This document shows positions 35,093 through 48,640 of a stretch of DNA of 64,000 nt, one piece after another. The notes below the pieces were generated by a model. That model saw only the letters and a program-made list of their open reading frames with translations, was not told where the DNA came from and searched no databases. Within the stretch, counting starts at the first letter, position 1. Each line of letters begins with the position of its first letter. Where the stretch lies: NCBI RefSeq assembly GCF_937616625.2, contig NC_065574.1, positions 28,956,501 to 29,020,500 of the forward strand, written 5' to 3'. The position numbers and the translations under genes were made by a program. The DNA comes from Mercurialis annua (lineage: Eukaryota; Streptophyta; Magnoliopsida; Malpighiales; Euphorbiaceae).

Positions 35093-38000
35093 CTTTGCAT
35101 AATATAACCTAACCATGCATAGGTAATCGGAACGACGCGGTAATGAGACTTATGCTACATAGTAATCTAGCATCACTATTAACTCACACTTTCCGTAATA
35201 TAACCTAACGCTTAGGAAATCGGAAAGACACAGAGAGACTTGTGACGCGACATAATCAAGGTAATCGAAACGACGCGTTAAAGAGACTTGAGACGCGAGA
35301 TACTAATCTAGCGTAACTTTTCACGCACACTTTGCGTAATATAACCTAACCATGCTTAGGTAATCGGAACGGCGCGTTAGTGAGACTTGTGATGTGACAC
35401 AAGCGTGGTAATTGAAATGACGCGTTAAAGAGTCTTGAGACGCGACATACTAATCTAGCGTCACTTTTCACGCACATTTTGCGTAATATAAAGTAAGCAT
35501 ACTTAGTTAATCGGAACGACGCGTTAATGAGACTTGAGACGCGACATAATAATCTAGCATCACTTTTCACGCACACTTTGCATAATATAACCTAACCATG
35601 CTTAGGTAATTGAAACGACGCGCTAAAGAGACGCTAGATACTAATCTAGTGTAACTTTTCACGCACACTTTGCGTACTATAACCTAACCATGCTTAGGTA
35701 ATCGGAACGGCGCGTTAGTGAGACTTGTGACGCGACATAATCGTGGCAATTGAAATGACGCGTTAAAGAGACTTGAGACGCGACATACTAATCTAGCGTC
35801 ACTTTTCACGCACATTTTGCGTAATATAAACTAACCATACTTAGTTAATCGGAACGACGCGTTCATAAGACTTGAGACGCGACACACTAATATAGCGTCA
35901 CTTTTCACGCACACTTTTTGTTATATAACCCATGCTTAGGAAATCGAAACGACGCGTTAAAGAGACTTGTGACACGACATAGTAATATAGCGTCACTTTT
36001 CACGCACATTTTGCGAAATATAACCTAACAATGCTTAGGTAATTGGAACGACACGTTAGAGAGACTTGTGACACGAACACCCTACGTAATATAACTTAAC
36101 CATGCTTAGGTTATCGGAATGAGGCGTTAGAGAGATTTTAGACGCGACATAATCATGGTAATCGAAGCGACGCATTAAAGAGACTTGAGACGCAACATAC
36201 TAATCTAGCATCATGTTTCACACAAATTTTGCGTAATATAACCTATGCCTAGGTAATCGGAACGACGCGATAAAGAGACTTGTGACGCGACATACTAATC
36301 TAGCGTCTCTTCTCACGCACACTTTACGTAATTTAACCTTGCCATGCTGAAGTAATCAGACCGACGCGTTAAAGAGACTTGAGAAGCGACATACTAATCT
36401 AGCGTCACTTTTCACGCACTCTTTACGTAATATAACCTAACCATGCTTAGATAATCGGAATGATGAGTTAAAGAGACTTCTGACGCGCATACTAATCTAG
36501 CGTCACATTTCACGCATACGTTGCGTAATATAACCTAACCATGCTTAGGTAATCGGAACAACGCGTTAGAGAGACTTGTGACGTGACATACTAATCTAGC
36601 GTCACTTTTCACGCACTTTTTGCGTAATATAACTTAACCATGCTAATGTAATCGGACCGACGCGTTATAGAGACTTGAGATGCGACATACTAAACTAGCG
36701 TAACTTTTCACGCACCCTTTGTGTAATATAACCTAACCATGATTAGGTAATCGGAAGGACAAGTTAAAAAACTTGTGACGCGACATACTAATCTAGCGTC
36801 ACATTTCACGCACACTTTGTGTAATATAACCTAACCATGCTTAAGTAATCGGAACAACGAGTTAAAGAGACTTGTGACACGACATACTAATCTAGCGTCA
36901 CTTTTCACGCACACTTTGCGTAATGTAACCTAACCATGCTTAGGTAATCGAAACGACAAGTATAAGAAACTTGTGACACGACATACTAATCTAGCGTCAC
37001 ATTTCAAGCACACTTTGCCTAATATAACCTAACCATGCTTGGTAATTTGAACGACGGGTTAAAGAGACTTGTGATGCGACATAGTAATCTAGCGTCACTT
37101 TTAACTCACACTTTCTGTAATAGAACCTAACACTTAGGTAACCGGAAAGATGCGTTAGAGATATATGTGACACGACAAAATCATTGTAATCGAAACGACG
37201 CGTTAAAGAGACTTGAGATGCGAGATACTAATCTAGCGTCACCTTTCAGGCACACTTTGCGTAATATAACCTAACCATGATTAGGTAATCGGAACGACGC
37301 GTGAAAGAGATTTGTGACGCGACATAGTAATCTAGCATAACTATTAACTCACACTTTCCGTAATATAACCTAACCCGCTTAGGTAATCGGAACGACGGGT
37401 TAAAGTGACTTATGACGCGACACATGCTTGGTAATCGAAACGACGCGACATACTAATCTAGCGTCACTTTTCACGCACACTTTGCGTAATATAACTTAAC
37501 CATTCTTAGGTAATCGAAACGGCGTGTTAAAAAGACTAAAGATACGACATACTAATCTAGCGTCACTTTTCACGCACATTTTGTGTAATATAACCTAACC
37601 ATGCTTAGGTTATCGGAACGATGCGCTAAAGAGACTTGTGAGGCGACATAAGCATGGTAATCAAAACGACGCGTTAGTGAGACTTGTGACACGAAATAAG
37701 CATGTTTATTGAAACGAAGCGTTAAAGAGACTTGAGACACGACATATGAATCTAGCGTCACTTTTCACGCACACTTTGCGTTATATTACCAAACCATGCT
37801 TAGGTAATCTAAACGACGCGTTAAAGCGACTTGGGATGTGACATACTAATCTACAGTTAATTTTCACGCACATTTTGCGTAATATAACCTAACCATACTT
37901 AGTTAATCAAAACAACGCGTTGAAGAGACTTGACACGCGACATACGAATCTATCATCACTTTTCACGCACACTTTGCGTAATATAGCCTAACCATGCTTA

Positions 38001-41000
38001 GGTGATCGGAACAACGCGTTAGAGAGACTTGTGAAATGACAAACTAATATAGAGTCACTTTTCACGCACACTTTGTGTAATATATTCTAACTATGCTTAG
38101 GTAATCGGAACGATGCGTTAAAGAGACTTGTGACGCGACATAGTAATCTCACTTCACTTTAAACGCACACTTTCTATTATATAACCTAACCATGCTTAGG
38201 TAATCGTAACGACGCGTTAGAGAAACTTGTGACTCGACAAAGTAATCTAGCGTCCCTTTTTATGCACACTTTGCGTAATATAACCAAACCATGCCTAGGT
38301 AATTGGAACGACGCGTTAAAGATACTTGTGACACGACATAGCAATCTTGCTTCACTTTAAACGCACACTTTCTATTGTATAACCTAGCCATGCTTAGGTC
38401 TCGACAAAGTAATCTAGCGTCCCTTTTTATGCACACTTTGCGTAATATAACCTAACCATGCTTAGGTAATCGGACGACGCGTTAAAGAGACTTGTGACGC
38501 GACATATGCATGGTAATCGAAACAACGCGTTAAAGAGACTTGAAACGCGACATACTAATCTAACGTCACTTTTCACGCACACTCTGCGTAATATAACCTA
38601 AGCATGCTTAGGTAATCGGAACGGCGTGTTAGTTAGAATTGTAACGCGACATAAGCATGGTAATTGAAACGACGCGTTAAAGACACTTGAGACACGGCAC
38701 ACTAATCTACTGTCACTTTTCACGCACACTTTGTGTAATATAACCTAACCATGCTTAGGTAATCGAAACGACGCGTAAATGAGACTTGAGATGTGACATA
38801 CTAATCTGGCGTCACTTTTTCCACACATTTTGCATAATATAACTTAACCATTCTTAGCTAATCGAAAAGACGCGTTAATGCGACTTGAGACGCGGCATAC
38901 TATAATCTATTATCACTTTTCACGCTCACTTTGCGTAGTAAAACCCATGGTAATCGAAACGACGCGTTCAAGAGACTTGAGATGCGACATACTAATCTAT
39001 TATCGCTTTTCACGCACACTCTTCATAATATAACCTAACTATATTTAGGTAATTAGATAATCACGGTAATCGAAAAGACGTGTTAAAGAGACTTGAGACG
39101 CGACATGCTAATCTAACGTCACTTTTCACGCACACTTTGAGTAATATAACCTAACCATGCTTAGGTAATCAGAATGACGCTTTAATGATACTTATGACGC
39201 GATATTAATCTAGCTTCACTTTTAATGCACACTTTCCATAATATAAACTAACCACGCGTAGGTAATCGGAACGACGCGTTAGAGAGACTTGTGACGCAAC
39301 ATATGCATGGTAATCAAAACGATGAGTTAAAGAGATTTGAGACGCGACATACCATTCTAGCGTCACTTTTCACGCACACTTTGCGTAATATAATCTAACC
39401 ATCCTCAGGTAATCGAAACAACGCGTTAAAGAGACTTGAGATGCGACATACTAATCTATTATCGCTTTTCACGCACACTCTACCTAATATAACCTAACTA
39501 TATTTAGGTAATTTGAACGAGGCGATATAGAGACTTGTGCCGCGACATAATCATGGTAATCGAAGCGACGTGTTAAAGAGACTTGAGACGCGACATGCTA
39601 ATCTAGCATCACTTTTCACGCACACTTTGCGTAATATAACCTAACCATGCTTAGGTAATCAGAACGACGCATTAACGAGACTTATGACGCGACATAGTAA
39701 TCTAGCTTCAATTTTAATGCACACTTCCCATAATACAACCTAACCATGCTTAGGTAATCGGAACGACGCGTTAGAGAGACTTGTGACGCCACATAAGCAT
39801 GGAAATCAAAACGACGCGTTAGAGAGACTTGTGACACAACAATAAGCATGGACATCGAACCGACGCGTTAAAGAGACTTGAGACGCGACATACTATTCTA
39901 GCGTCAATTTTCACGCACACTTTGCGTAATATAACCTAACCATGCTCAGGTAATCGAAACAACGCGTTAAAGAGACTTGAGATGCGACATACTAATCTAC
40001 CGTCACTTTTCACGCACACTTTGCGTAATATAACCTCACCATGCTCAGGTAATCGAATCGACGCGTTAAAGAGACTTGAGATGTGACATACAAATCTAGC
40101 TTCACTTTTCACGCACATTTTGCGTACTATAAACTAACCATGCTTAAGTAATCCGAACGACGCGTTAATGGGACTTGAGACGCGACATATTAATCTAGCG
40201 TCACTTTTCACGCACACTTTCCGTAATATAACCCATGCTTGGATAATCAAAACGACGCGTTAAAGAGACTTGTGACGCGATATAAGCATAGTAATCGAAA
40301 CGACGCGTTAAAGAGACTTGAGATGCGACATACTAATCTATTGTCACTTTTCACGCACACTCTGCGTAATATAACCTAACCATGCTTAGGTAATTGGAAC
40401 GAGGCGTTAGAGAGACTTGTGACGCGACATAATCATGGTAATCGAAATGACGTATTAAAGAGACTTGAGACGCGACATACTAATCTAGCGTCGCTTTTCA
40501 AGCACAGCTTAGGTAATCGGAACGACACGTTAGAGAGACTTTTGACGCGAGATAAGCATGGTAATCGAAATGACACGTTAAAGAGACTTGAGACGCGACA
40601 TACTAATCTACCGTCAATTTTCCCCCACACTTTGCGTAATATAACCTAACCATGTATAGGTAATCGGAACGACGCGTTCAAAAGACTTCAGACGCGACAT
40701 ACTAATATATTGTTACTTTTAACACAAACTTTGTGTAATATAAACTAACCTTGCTTAGGTAATCGGAAAGACGCATTAAAGAGACTTGAGACACGTCATA
40801 CTAATCTATCATCACTTTTTACGTACTCTTTGCGTAGTATATCTTAACCATGCTTAGGTAATTTGAACGACGCGCCAAAAAGACTTGAGATGCGACAGAA
40901 TAATCTATTGTCACTTTTCACGTACACTTTGCGTAATATAAACTAACAGTGCTTAGGTAATTGGAACGACGCGTTAGAGAGACTTGTGACGCGACATAAG

Positions 41001-42044
41001 AATGGTAATAGCCAACGACGCCTTACAGAGACTTGAGACGCGACATAGTAATCTAGCGTTACTTTTAACGCACACTTTGCGTAATATAACCATACATAGG
41101 TAATCAGAACAACATGTTAGTGAGACTTGTGACACGACATACTAATATAGCGTCACTTTTCAAGCATACTTTGCGTAATATAACCTAACAATTCATAGGT
41201 AATCGGAAGGACGCGTTAAAGAGACTTGTGACGCGACATAGTAATCTAGCTTCACTTTTAACGCACACTTTCCATAATATACTCTAACCATGCTTAGGTA
41301 ATCGGAACGACGCATTAGACAGACTCGTGACGCGACATAATCATGGTAATCAAAACGACGCGTTAAAGAAACTTGTTACACGACATAGTAATATAGCGTA
41401 CACTTTGCGTAATATAACCTAACCATCATGCTTAGGTAATCGGAACGACGCGTTAGAGAGACTTGTGGCACGACATAAGCATTGTAATCGAAACGACGCG
41501 TTAAAGAGACTTAAGACGCGACATACTAATCTAGCGTCACTTTTCATGCACACTTTGCGTAATATAACCTAACCATGCTTAGGTAATCGAAACGACGCGT
41601 GAAATAGACTTTAGCCGCGACAAACTAATCTAGCGTCACTTTTCAAGAACTATAACCTAACCATGCTTAGTTAATCGGAAGAACGCGTTAAAGAGACTTG
41701 AGACGCAACATACAAATCTAGCGTCACTTTTCGCGCACACTTTGCGTAATATAACCTAACCATGATTAGGTAATCGGAACGACCTGTTAGAGAGACTTGT
41801 GACGCGACATAAGCATTCTAATCGAAACAACGCGTTAAAGAGACTTGAGACGCGACTTACGAATCTAGCATCACTTTTCACGCACACTTTACATATATAA
41901 CCTAACCATGCTTAGGTAATCGGAACAACGCGTTAAAGAGATTTGAGACGCGACATACTAATCAACAGTCACTTTTCACGCACACTTTGCATAATATAAC
42001 CTAACCATGCTTAGGTAATCGGAACGACGCGTTATAGAAACATA
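35093..42044 (-). repeat. satellite block 3b, reverse orientation (6.95 kb)
   Basis: The same units read on the reverse strand (CCTAACCATGCTTAGG, ACGCACACTTTGCGTAATAT, GAGACTTGAGACGCGACATA on the forward strand). Local duplications include a pair spaced about 200 bp (38.17-38.28 versus 38.36-38.45 kb, sharing CGACAAAGTAATCTAGCGTC) and a pair spaced about 470 bp (near 38990 and 39459, sharing CTATATTTAGGTAATT). It ends at 42044, where units resume forward at CATATTACGCAAAGTG. No genes. Confidence 0.93.
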
Positions 42045-43329
42045 TTACGCAAAGTGTGTTTGAAAAGTGACGCTAGATTAGTTTGTCGGGTCTCAAGTCT
42101 CTTTAAAGCGTCGTTTCGATTACCTAAGCACGGCTAGGTTATATTACGCAATGTGTGCTTGAAAAGTGACGCTAGATTTGTATGTTGCGTCTCAAGTCTC
42201 TTTAACGCGTCGTTTCGATTATTTAAGCACGGTTAGGTTATATTACGCAAAGTGTGCATGAAAAGTGACGCTAGATTTGTATGTCACATCACAAGTCTCT
42301 CTAATGCGTCGTTCCGATTACCTAAGCATGGTTAGGTTATATTACGCAAAGTGTGCTTGAAAAGTGACGTTAGATTAGTATTTTGTGTCTCATGTTTCTT
42401 TAACGTGTCGTTCCAATTATCTAAGCATGGTTAGGTTATATTACGCAAAGCGTGCATATAAAGTGACGTTAGATTAGTATGTCGCGTCTCAAGTCTCTTT
42501 AACGCGTCGTTCTGATTATTTAACAATCGTTAGGTTATATTATACAAAGTGTGCGTAAAAAGTGACGCTAGATTAGTATGTCGCATTTCAAGTCTCTTTA
42601 ACGGGTCGTTCCGAACAACTATGCATGGTTAGGTTATAATACACAAAGTGTGCGTGAAAAGTGACGCTAGATTTGTATGTCGCGTCACAAGTCTCTCTAA
42701 CGCGTCGTTCCGATTACCTTAGCATGGTTAGGTTATATTACGCAAAGTGTGCGTGAAAAGTAACGCTAGATTAGTATGTCGCGTCTAATGTCTCTTTAAG
42801 GCATCGTTTCATTACCATTCTTACTTCGCGTCACAAGTCTCTCTAACGCATCGTTCCAATTACCTAACATGGTTAGTTTATTGTACGCAAATTGTGCGTG
42901 AAAAGTGAAATAGATTAGTATGTCATCATGGTTAGGTTAAATTACGCAAAGAGTGCGGTAAAAGTGATGCTAGATTGGTATATTGTATCTCAAGTCTTTT
43001 TAACGCCTCGTTCTGATTACCTAAGTATGGTTATTTTATATTACGCAAAGTGTGTGTTAAAAGTGACAATTGATTAGTATGTCGCGTCTCATGTCTCTTT
43101 AACGCGTCGTTTCGATTACCTAATCATGGTTAGGTATATTACGGAAAGTGTGCGTGAAAAGTGACGCTAGATTAGTATGTCGCGTCTCAAGTGTCTTTAA
43201 CCCGTTGTTTCGAATACCATGCTTATGTCGCGTCACAAGTCTCTCTAATGCGTCGTCCCGATTACCTAAGCATGGCTTAGTTATACGACACTAGATTAGT
43301 ATGTCGCGTCACAAGTTTCTTTAACGCGT
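42045..43329 (+). repeat. satellite block 3c, forward orientation
   Basis: About 13 units between two switch points, including an exact 99-bp period between the GTGTGCG landmarks at 42648 and 42747. It ends in TAACGCGTC, joined to reversed sequence through a near-perfect inverted repeat. No genes. Confidence 0.92.
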
Positions 43330-46300
43330 CAATCGGAATGACGCGTTAGAGAGACTTGTGACACGACATAAGCATGGTAATCGAAACAAAGCACTAAAGA
43401 GACTTGAGACGCGACATTGTAATCTAGCATCACTTTTCACGCACACTTTGCGTAATATAACCATACCATGCTTAGGTAATCGGAACGACGCGTTAAAAAG
43501 ACTTGTGACCCGACATACTAATTTAGAGTAACTTATCATGCACACTTTGCGTAATATAACCTAACCATGCTTCGGTAATCAAAACGATGCGTTAGAGAGA
43601 CTTGTGACGCGATCGAAGCGACGCGTTATAGAGACTTGAGAAGCGACATACTAATCTAGCGTCACTTTTCACGTACACATTGCGTGATATAACCTTACCA
43701 TGCTTAGATAATTGGAACGATGCGATAAAGAGACTTGTGACATGACATTAATCTAGCGTTACTTTTCACGCACACTTTGCGTAATATAATCTAACCATGC
43801 TTAGGTAATCAAAACGACGCGTTGAAGAGAGTTGAGACGCGACATACTAATCTAGCGTCATTTTTCACGCACACTTTGCGTAATATAACCTAACCATGCT
43901 TAGGTAATCGGAACGACGCAATAGAGAGACTTGTGACGCGACATAAACATGGTAATCGAAACGACGCGTTAAATAGACTTGAGAGGCAACATACTAATCT
44001 AGCGTCACTTTTCATGCACACATTACATAATATACCCTAAACATGCTTAGGTAATCGGAATGACGCGTTATAGAGACTTGTGACGCGGTATAAAAATCTA
44101 GCGTCACTTTTCACACAAACTTTGCATAATATAACCTAACCTTGCTTAGGCAATCGGAACGACGCGTTGCAGAGACTTGTGACCTGAAATACTAATCTAG
44201 CGTCACTTTTCACGCACACTTGTCGTAATATAACCTAACCATGCTTAGGTAATCGGAACGACGTGTTAAAAAAACTTATGGTGCGACATAGTAATCTAGC
44301 ATCACTTATAACGCACACTTTCCGTAATATAACCTAACCATGCTTAGGTAATCGGAACAACTCTTTTTAGAGATTTGAGACGCGCATAAGAATGGTAATC
44401 AAAACGACGTATTAAAGATACTTGAGACGCGACATATTAATCTAGCGTCACTTTTCACGCACACTTTGCGTAATATAACCTAACCATGCTTAGGTAATCG
44501 GAACGACGTGCTAAAGAGACTGGTGACGCGACATACTAATCTAGCTTCACTTTTCACACACACTTTGCGTAATATAACCTAACCATGCTTATGTAATCCG
44601 AACGACGCGCTAAAGAGACTTGAGAGGCGACATACTAATCTAGCGTTATGTTTCACGCACACTTTGCGTAATATAACCTAACCATGCTTAGGTAATAAGA
44701 ACGACACGTTAAAGAGACTTGTGATGCGACATATTAAAGTAGCATCACTTTTAACGCACACTTTCCGTAATATAACATAACCATGATTAGGTAATCGGAA
44801 CGACCCGTTAGAGTGACTTGTGACGCGACATAAGCATGGTAATCGAAACGATGCATAAAAGAGACTTGAGACACGACATTATAATCTAGCATCACTTTGC
44901 ACGCTCACTTTGCTTAATATAACCTTACCATGCTTAGGTAATCGGAACGACGCGTTAACAAGACTTGTGACCCGACATACTAATTTAGAGTCACTTTTCA
45001 TGCACACTTTGCATAATATAACCTAACCATGCTTCGGTAATTGAAACGATGCGTTAGAGAGACTTGTGACGCAATCGAAACGAGGCGTTATAGAGACTTG
45101 AGACGCGACATACTAATCTAGCGTCACTTTTCACGCACACATTGCGTGATATTAGCGTCACTTTTCACGCACACTTTGCGTAATATAACCTAACCATGCT
45201 TAGGTAATCAAAACGACGCGTTAAAGAGAGTTGAGATGCGACATACTAATCTAGCGTCATTTTTCACGCACACTTTGCGTAATATAACCTAACCATGCTT
45301 AGGTAATCGGAACGACGCAATAGAGAGACTTGTGACGCGACATAAGCATGGTGATCGAAACGACGCGTTAAATAGACTTGGGAGGCAACATACTAATCTA
45401 GCGTCACTTTTCATGCACACATTGCATAATATACCCTAAACATGCTTAGGTAATCAGAACGACGCGGTAGAGACTTGTTACGCGATATACTAATCTAGCG
45501 TCACTTTTCACACACACTTTGCGTAATATAACCTAACCATGCATAGGCAATCGGAACGACGCGTTGCAGAGACTTGTGACCTGAAATACTAATCTAGCGT
45601 CACTTTTCACGCACACTTTGCGTAATATAACATAACCATGCTTAGGTAATCGGAACGACGTGTTAAAAGACATGTGCTGCGACATAGTAATCTAGCGTCA
45701 CTTTTAACGCACACTTTTTGTAATATAATCTAACCATGCTTAGGTAATCGGAATGACTCGTTTGAGAGATTTGAGACGCGCATAAGAATGGTAATCAAAA
45801 CGACATATTAAAGAGACTTGATACGCGACATATTAATCTAGCGTCACTTTTCACGCATACTTTGCGTAATATAACCTAACCATGCTTAGGTAATCGGAAC
45901 GACGTCCTAAAGAGACTAGTGACGCGACATACTAATCTAGCTTCACTTTTCACACACACTTTGCATAATATAACCTAACCATGCTTAGGTAATCCGAACG
46001 ACGCGCTAATGAGACTTGAGAGGCGACATACTAATCTAGCGTTACTTTTCACGCACACTTTGCGTAATATAACCTAATCATGCTTAGGTAATAAGAACGA
46101 CACGTTAAAGAGACTTGTGATGCGACATATTAAGGCAGCGTCACTTTTAATGCACACTTTCCGTAATATAACATAACCATGATTAGGTAATCGGAACGAC
46201 GCGTTAGAGACTTGTGACGCGACAAAAGCATGGTAATCGAAATGATGCATTAAAAAGACTTGAGACGCGACATTATAATCTAGGATCACTTTTCACGCAC

Positions 46301-46397
46301 ACTTTGCGTAATATAACCTTACCATGCTTAGGTAATCGGAACGGCGCGTTAAAAAGAATTTTGACTCGACATACTAATTTAGAGTAACTTTTCATGT
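43330..46397 (-). repeat. satellite block 3d, reverse, with a ~1.4-kb higher-order repeat
   Basis: Contains two copies and the start of a third copy of a ~1,397-bp multimer. Diagnostic bases recur: ATTTAGAG at 43521, 44983 and 46377; GACCTGAAAT at 44181 and 45578; ACATATTAA-GTAGC/GCAGC at about 44730 and 46127. The first interval is 1,462 bp because the second copy lacks 65 bp after GCGTGATAT. Copies resemble each other more than neighbouring units do. No genes. Confidence 0.9.
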
Positions 46398-47700
46398 ACA
46401 TGGTTAGGTTATATTACGCAAAGTGTGCGTTAAAAGTGACGCTAGATTAGTAGGTCGCGTCTCAAGTCTCTTTAACGCGTCGTTTCGATTACCTAAGCAT
46501 CGTTAGGTTATATTACGCAAAATGTGCGTAAAAAGTGATGCCAGATTACCTAAGCATGGTTAGTTTATATTATGGAAAGCGTGCGTTAAAAGTAAAGCTA
46601 GATTACTATTTCCCGTCACAAGTCTGTTTAACGCGTCGTTCCGACTACCAAAGCATGGTTAGATTATATTACGCAAAGTGTGCGTTAAAAATGACGGTAG
46701 ATTAGTATGTCAACGTTTCCAGTCTCTTTAACGCGTCGTTTCGACTACCGTTCTTATGTTGCGTCAGAAGTCTCTCAACGCGTCGTTCCGATTACCGAAG
46801 CATGGTTAGGTTATATTATGCAAAGGGTGCGTGAAAAGTGACGCTAGATTAATATGTCGCATCTCAATTATCTTTAACGCGTCGTTCTGATTACCCAAGC
46901 ATGGTTAGGTTACATTACGCAAAGTGTGTGTAAAAAGTGACGCTAGATTAGTATGTCGCGTCTCATGTCTCATTAACGTGTCTTTTCGATTACCTAAGCA
47001 TCGTTAGGTTATATAACGCAAAGTGTGCGTAAACAGTGAAGCTAGACTAGTATGTCGCATTTAAAGTCTCTTTAACGCGTCGTTTCGATTACTATGCTTA
47101 TGTCGCGTCACAAGTCTCTTTAACGTGTCGTTCCGAACACCTAAGCATGGTTAGGTTATATTACACAAAGTGTGTGTTAAAAGTGACGCTAGATTAGTAT
47201 GTCGCATCTCAGGTCTCTTTAACACGTCGGTCCGATTACCTAATCATGGTTAGGTTATATTGCGCAAAGTGTGCGTGAAAAGTGACGCTAGATTAGTATG
47301 CCGCGTCTCAAGTCTCTTTAACGCGTCGTTTTGATTACCATGCATATGTCGCGTCACAAATCTCTCTAACGCGTCGTTCCGATTACCTAAGCATGGTTAG
47401 TTTATATTATGGAAAGTGTGCGTTGAAAGTGAAGCTAGATTACTATGTCCCATCACAAGTCTCTTTAACGCGTCGTTTTGATTACCATGCTTATGTCGCG
47501 TCACAAGTCTCTCAAACGCGTCCAATTACCTAAGCATTGTTAGGTTATAATACGCAAAGTGTGCGTGAAAAGTGACGCTAGATTAGTATGTCGCGTCTCA
47601 AGTCTCTTTAACGCGTCGTTTCGATTACCATGCTTATGTCGCGTCACAAGTCTCTCAACGCGTCGTTCCGATTACCGAAGCATGGTTAGGTAATATTACG
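46398..47700 (+). repeat. satellite block 3e, forward orientation
   Basis: About 13 long-unit equivalents, with short units near 46740, 47090, 47336, 47487 and 47623. It begins at the palindrome CATGTACATG, which marks the orientation switch, and ends in ATATTACG, the left target duplication of the hAT element. No genes. Confidence 0.93.
47693..47700. repeat. left target-site duplication of the hAT element
   Basis: ATATTACG, repeated exactly at 51546-51553. Eight-base duplications are the hallmark of hAT transposition. Removing the element restores an uninterrupted long satellite unit. Confidence 0.95.
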
Positions 47701-47719
47701 TAGGGGTGTCAAAATGGGT
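47701..47719 (+). repeat. hAT left terminal inverted repeat
   Basis: TAGGGGTGTCAAAATGGGT, identical to the reverse complement of 51527-51545. Similarity then falls to short motifs. Confidence 0.95.
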
Positions 47720-48640
47720 CATGACACGATAACACGATTCGCCTAACACGTAAATTTGGCGAATCCGGGTTAAGGCTTACCGGGTTCGTGTCATAAACGT
47801 GTCAACCCGTTTATGACACAAAATAAATGGGTCGTGTCACGGGTTGACTCGCGAACCCATCTAACCCGTTTATAATTTATATAACTTATAATAATATTAA
47901 AAAGAGGGTCATAATTGTCTTTTTCATTGGTGATATATATACCACTTTAATAAAAATTAGAACCCTAAAATAACTCAGCCTCATGTCACGATTTATGTCC
48001 ATCCTCCTCTCCATAATAACCTAAACATACTAGTCTTGTTCGACGGCGACGGCGCTATCAAATTGTTGGCAACGAAATTGTTAAGTTGTGGTGAAGGTTT
48101 GTTCATCTCCTCTAATTCCCATTAGTTACATCATTTATAATTAATTTGTTTGAATTTCATGTTTTCCTGCTGAAATTTATATTGATTTAAAATGTTAAGA
48201 TTAAAGACTTATTCTATAATAGATTTTATTTAATATTTGAAACCATAAAAAATATATGTTAGTTAGCAGTAGCCGATTAAAAAGAGGGTCCTAATTTAAT
48301 ACTTGAAACCCTCAAAATAAATTGTGGGTCCTAAGAAATTTGTTAATTTGTTAGTATTTGGACAATTTTCTTTTCATGTTAAATTAAATTATAAACTGTC
48401 CATATTATTTCATGTCAACTGGAACATATTTTTGCATCACGCATTATTAGAAATTAGCATATCTTAAAATTTAACTCCTCTGTTGTACATAATTATGGGA
48501 AAGATTTTGTTTTATTTTATAGTGACATTAGAAATTAGCAAAACTCTCTTTAATTTGTCAATTTTTATTTTATTTTATATAAATATTCTGATTTTTAATT
48601 ACTGAATTTTCTTAACTTAATTTTAAATATTTATTTCAGG
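47720..48640 (+). promoter_or_regulatory. hAT subterminal region, promoter and probable 5'-UTR intron
   Basis: The first ~150 bp is dense in CGTGTC, GACACG and AACCCG repeats. AT-rich sequence follows. A donor-like AAG|GTTTGT at about 48096 and an acceptor TTATTTCAG ending at 48639, one base before the ATG, suggest an intron in the 5' leader. No upstream open frame of interest. The splice assignment is inferred. Confidence 0.55.

Noticed and set aside
28411..47700. Regular repeats with dyads, reminiscent of a CRISPR array
   Set aside because: The whole 99-bp unit is repeated, with no unique spacers and no cas genes, and the context is a eukaryotic genome.
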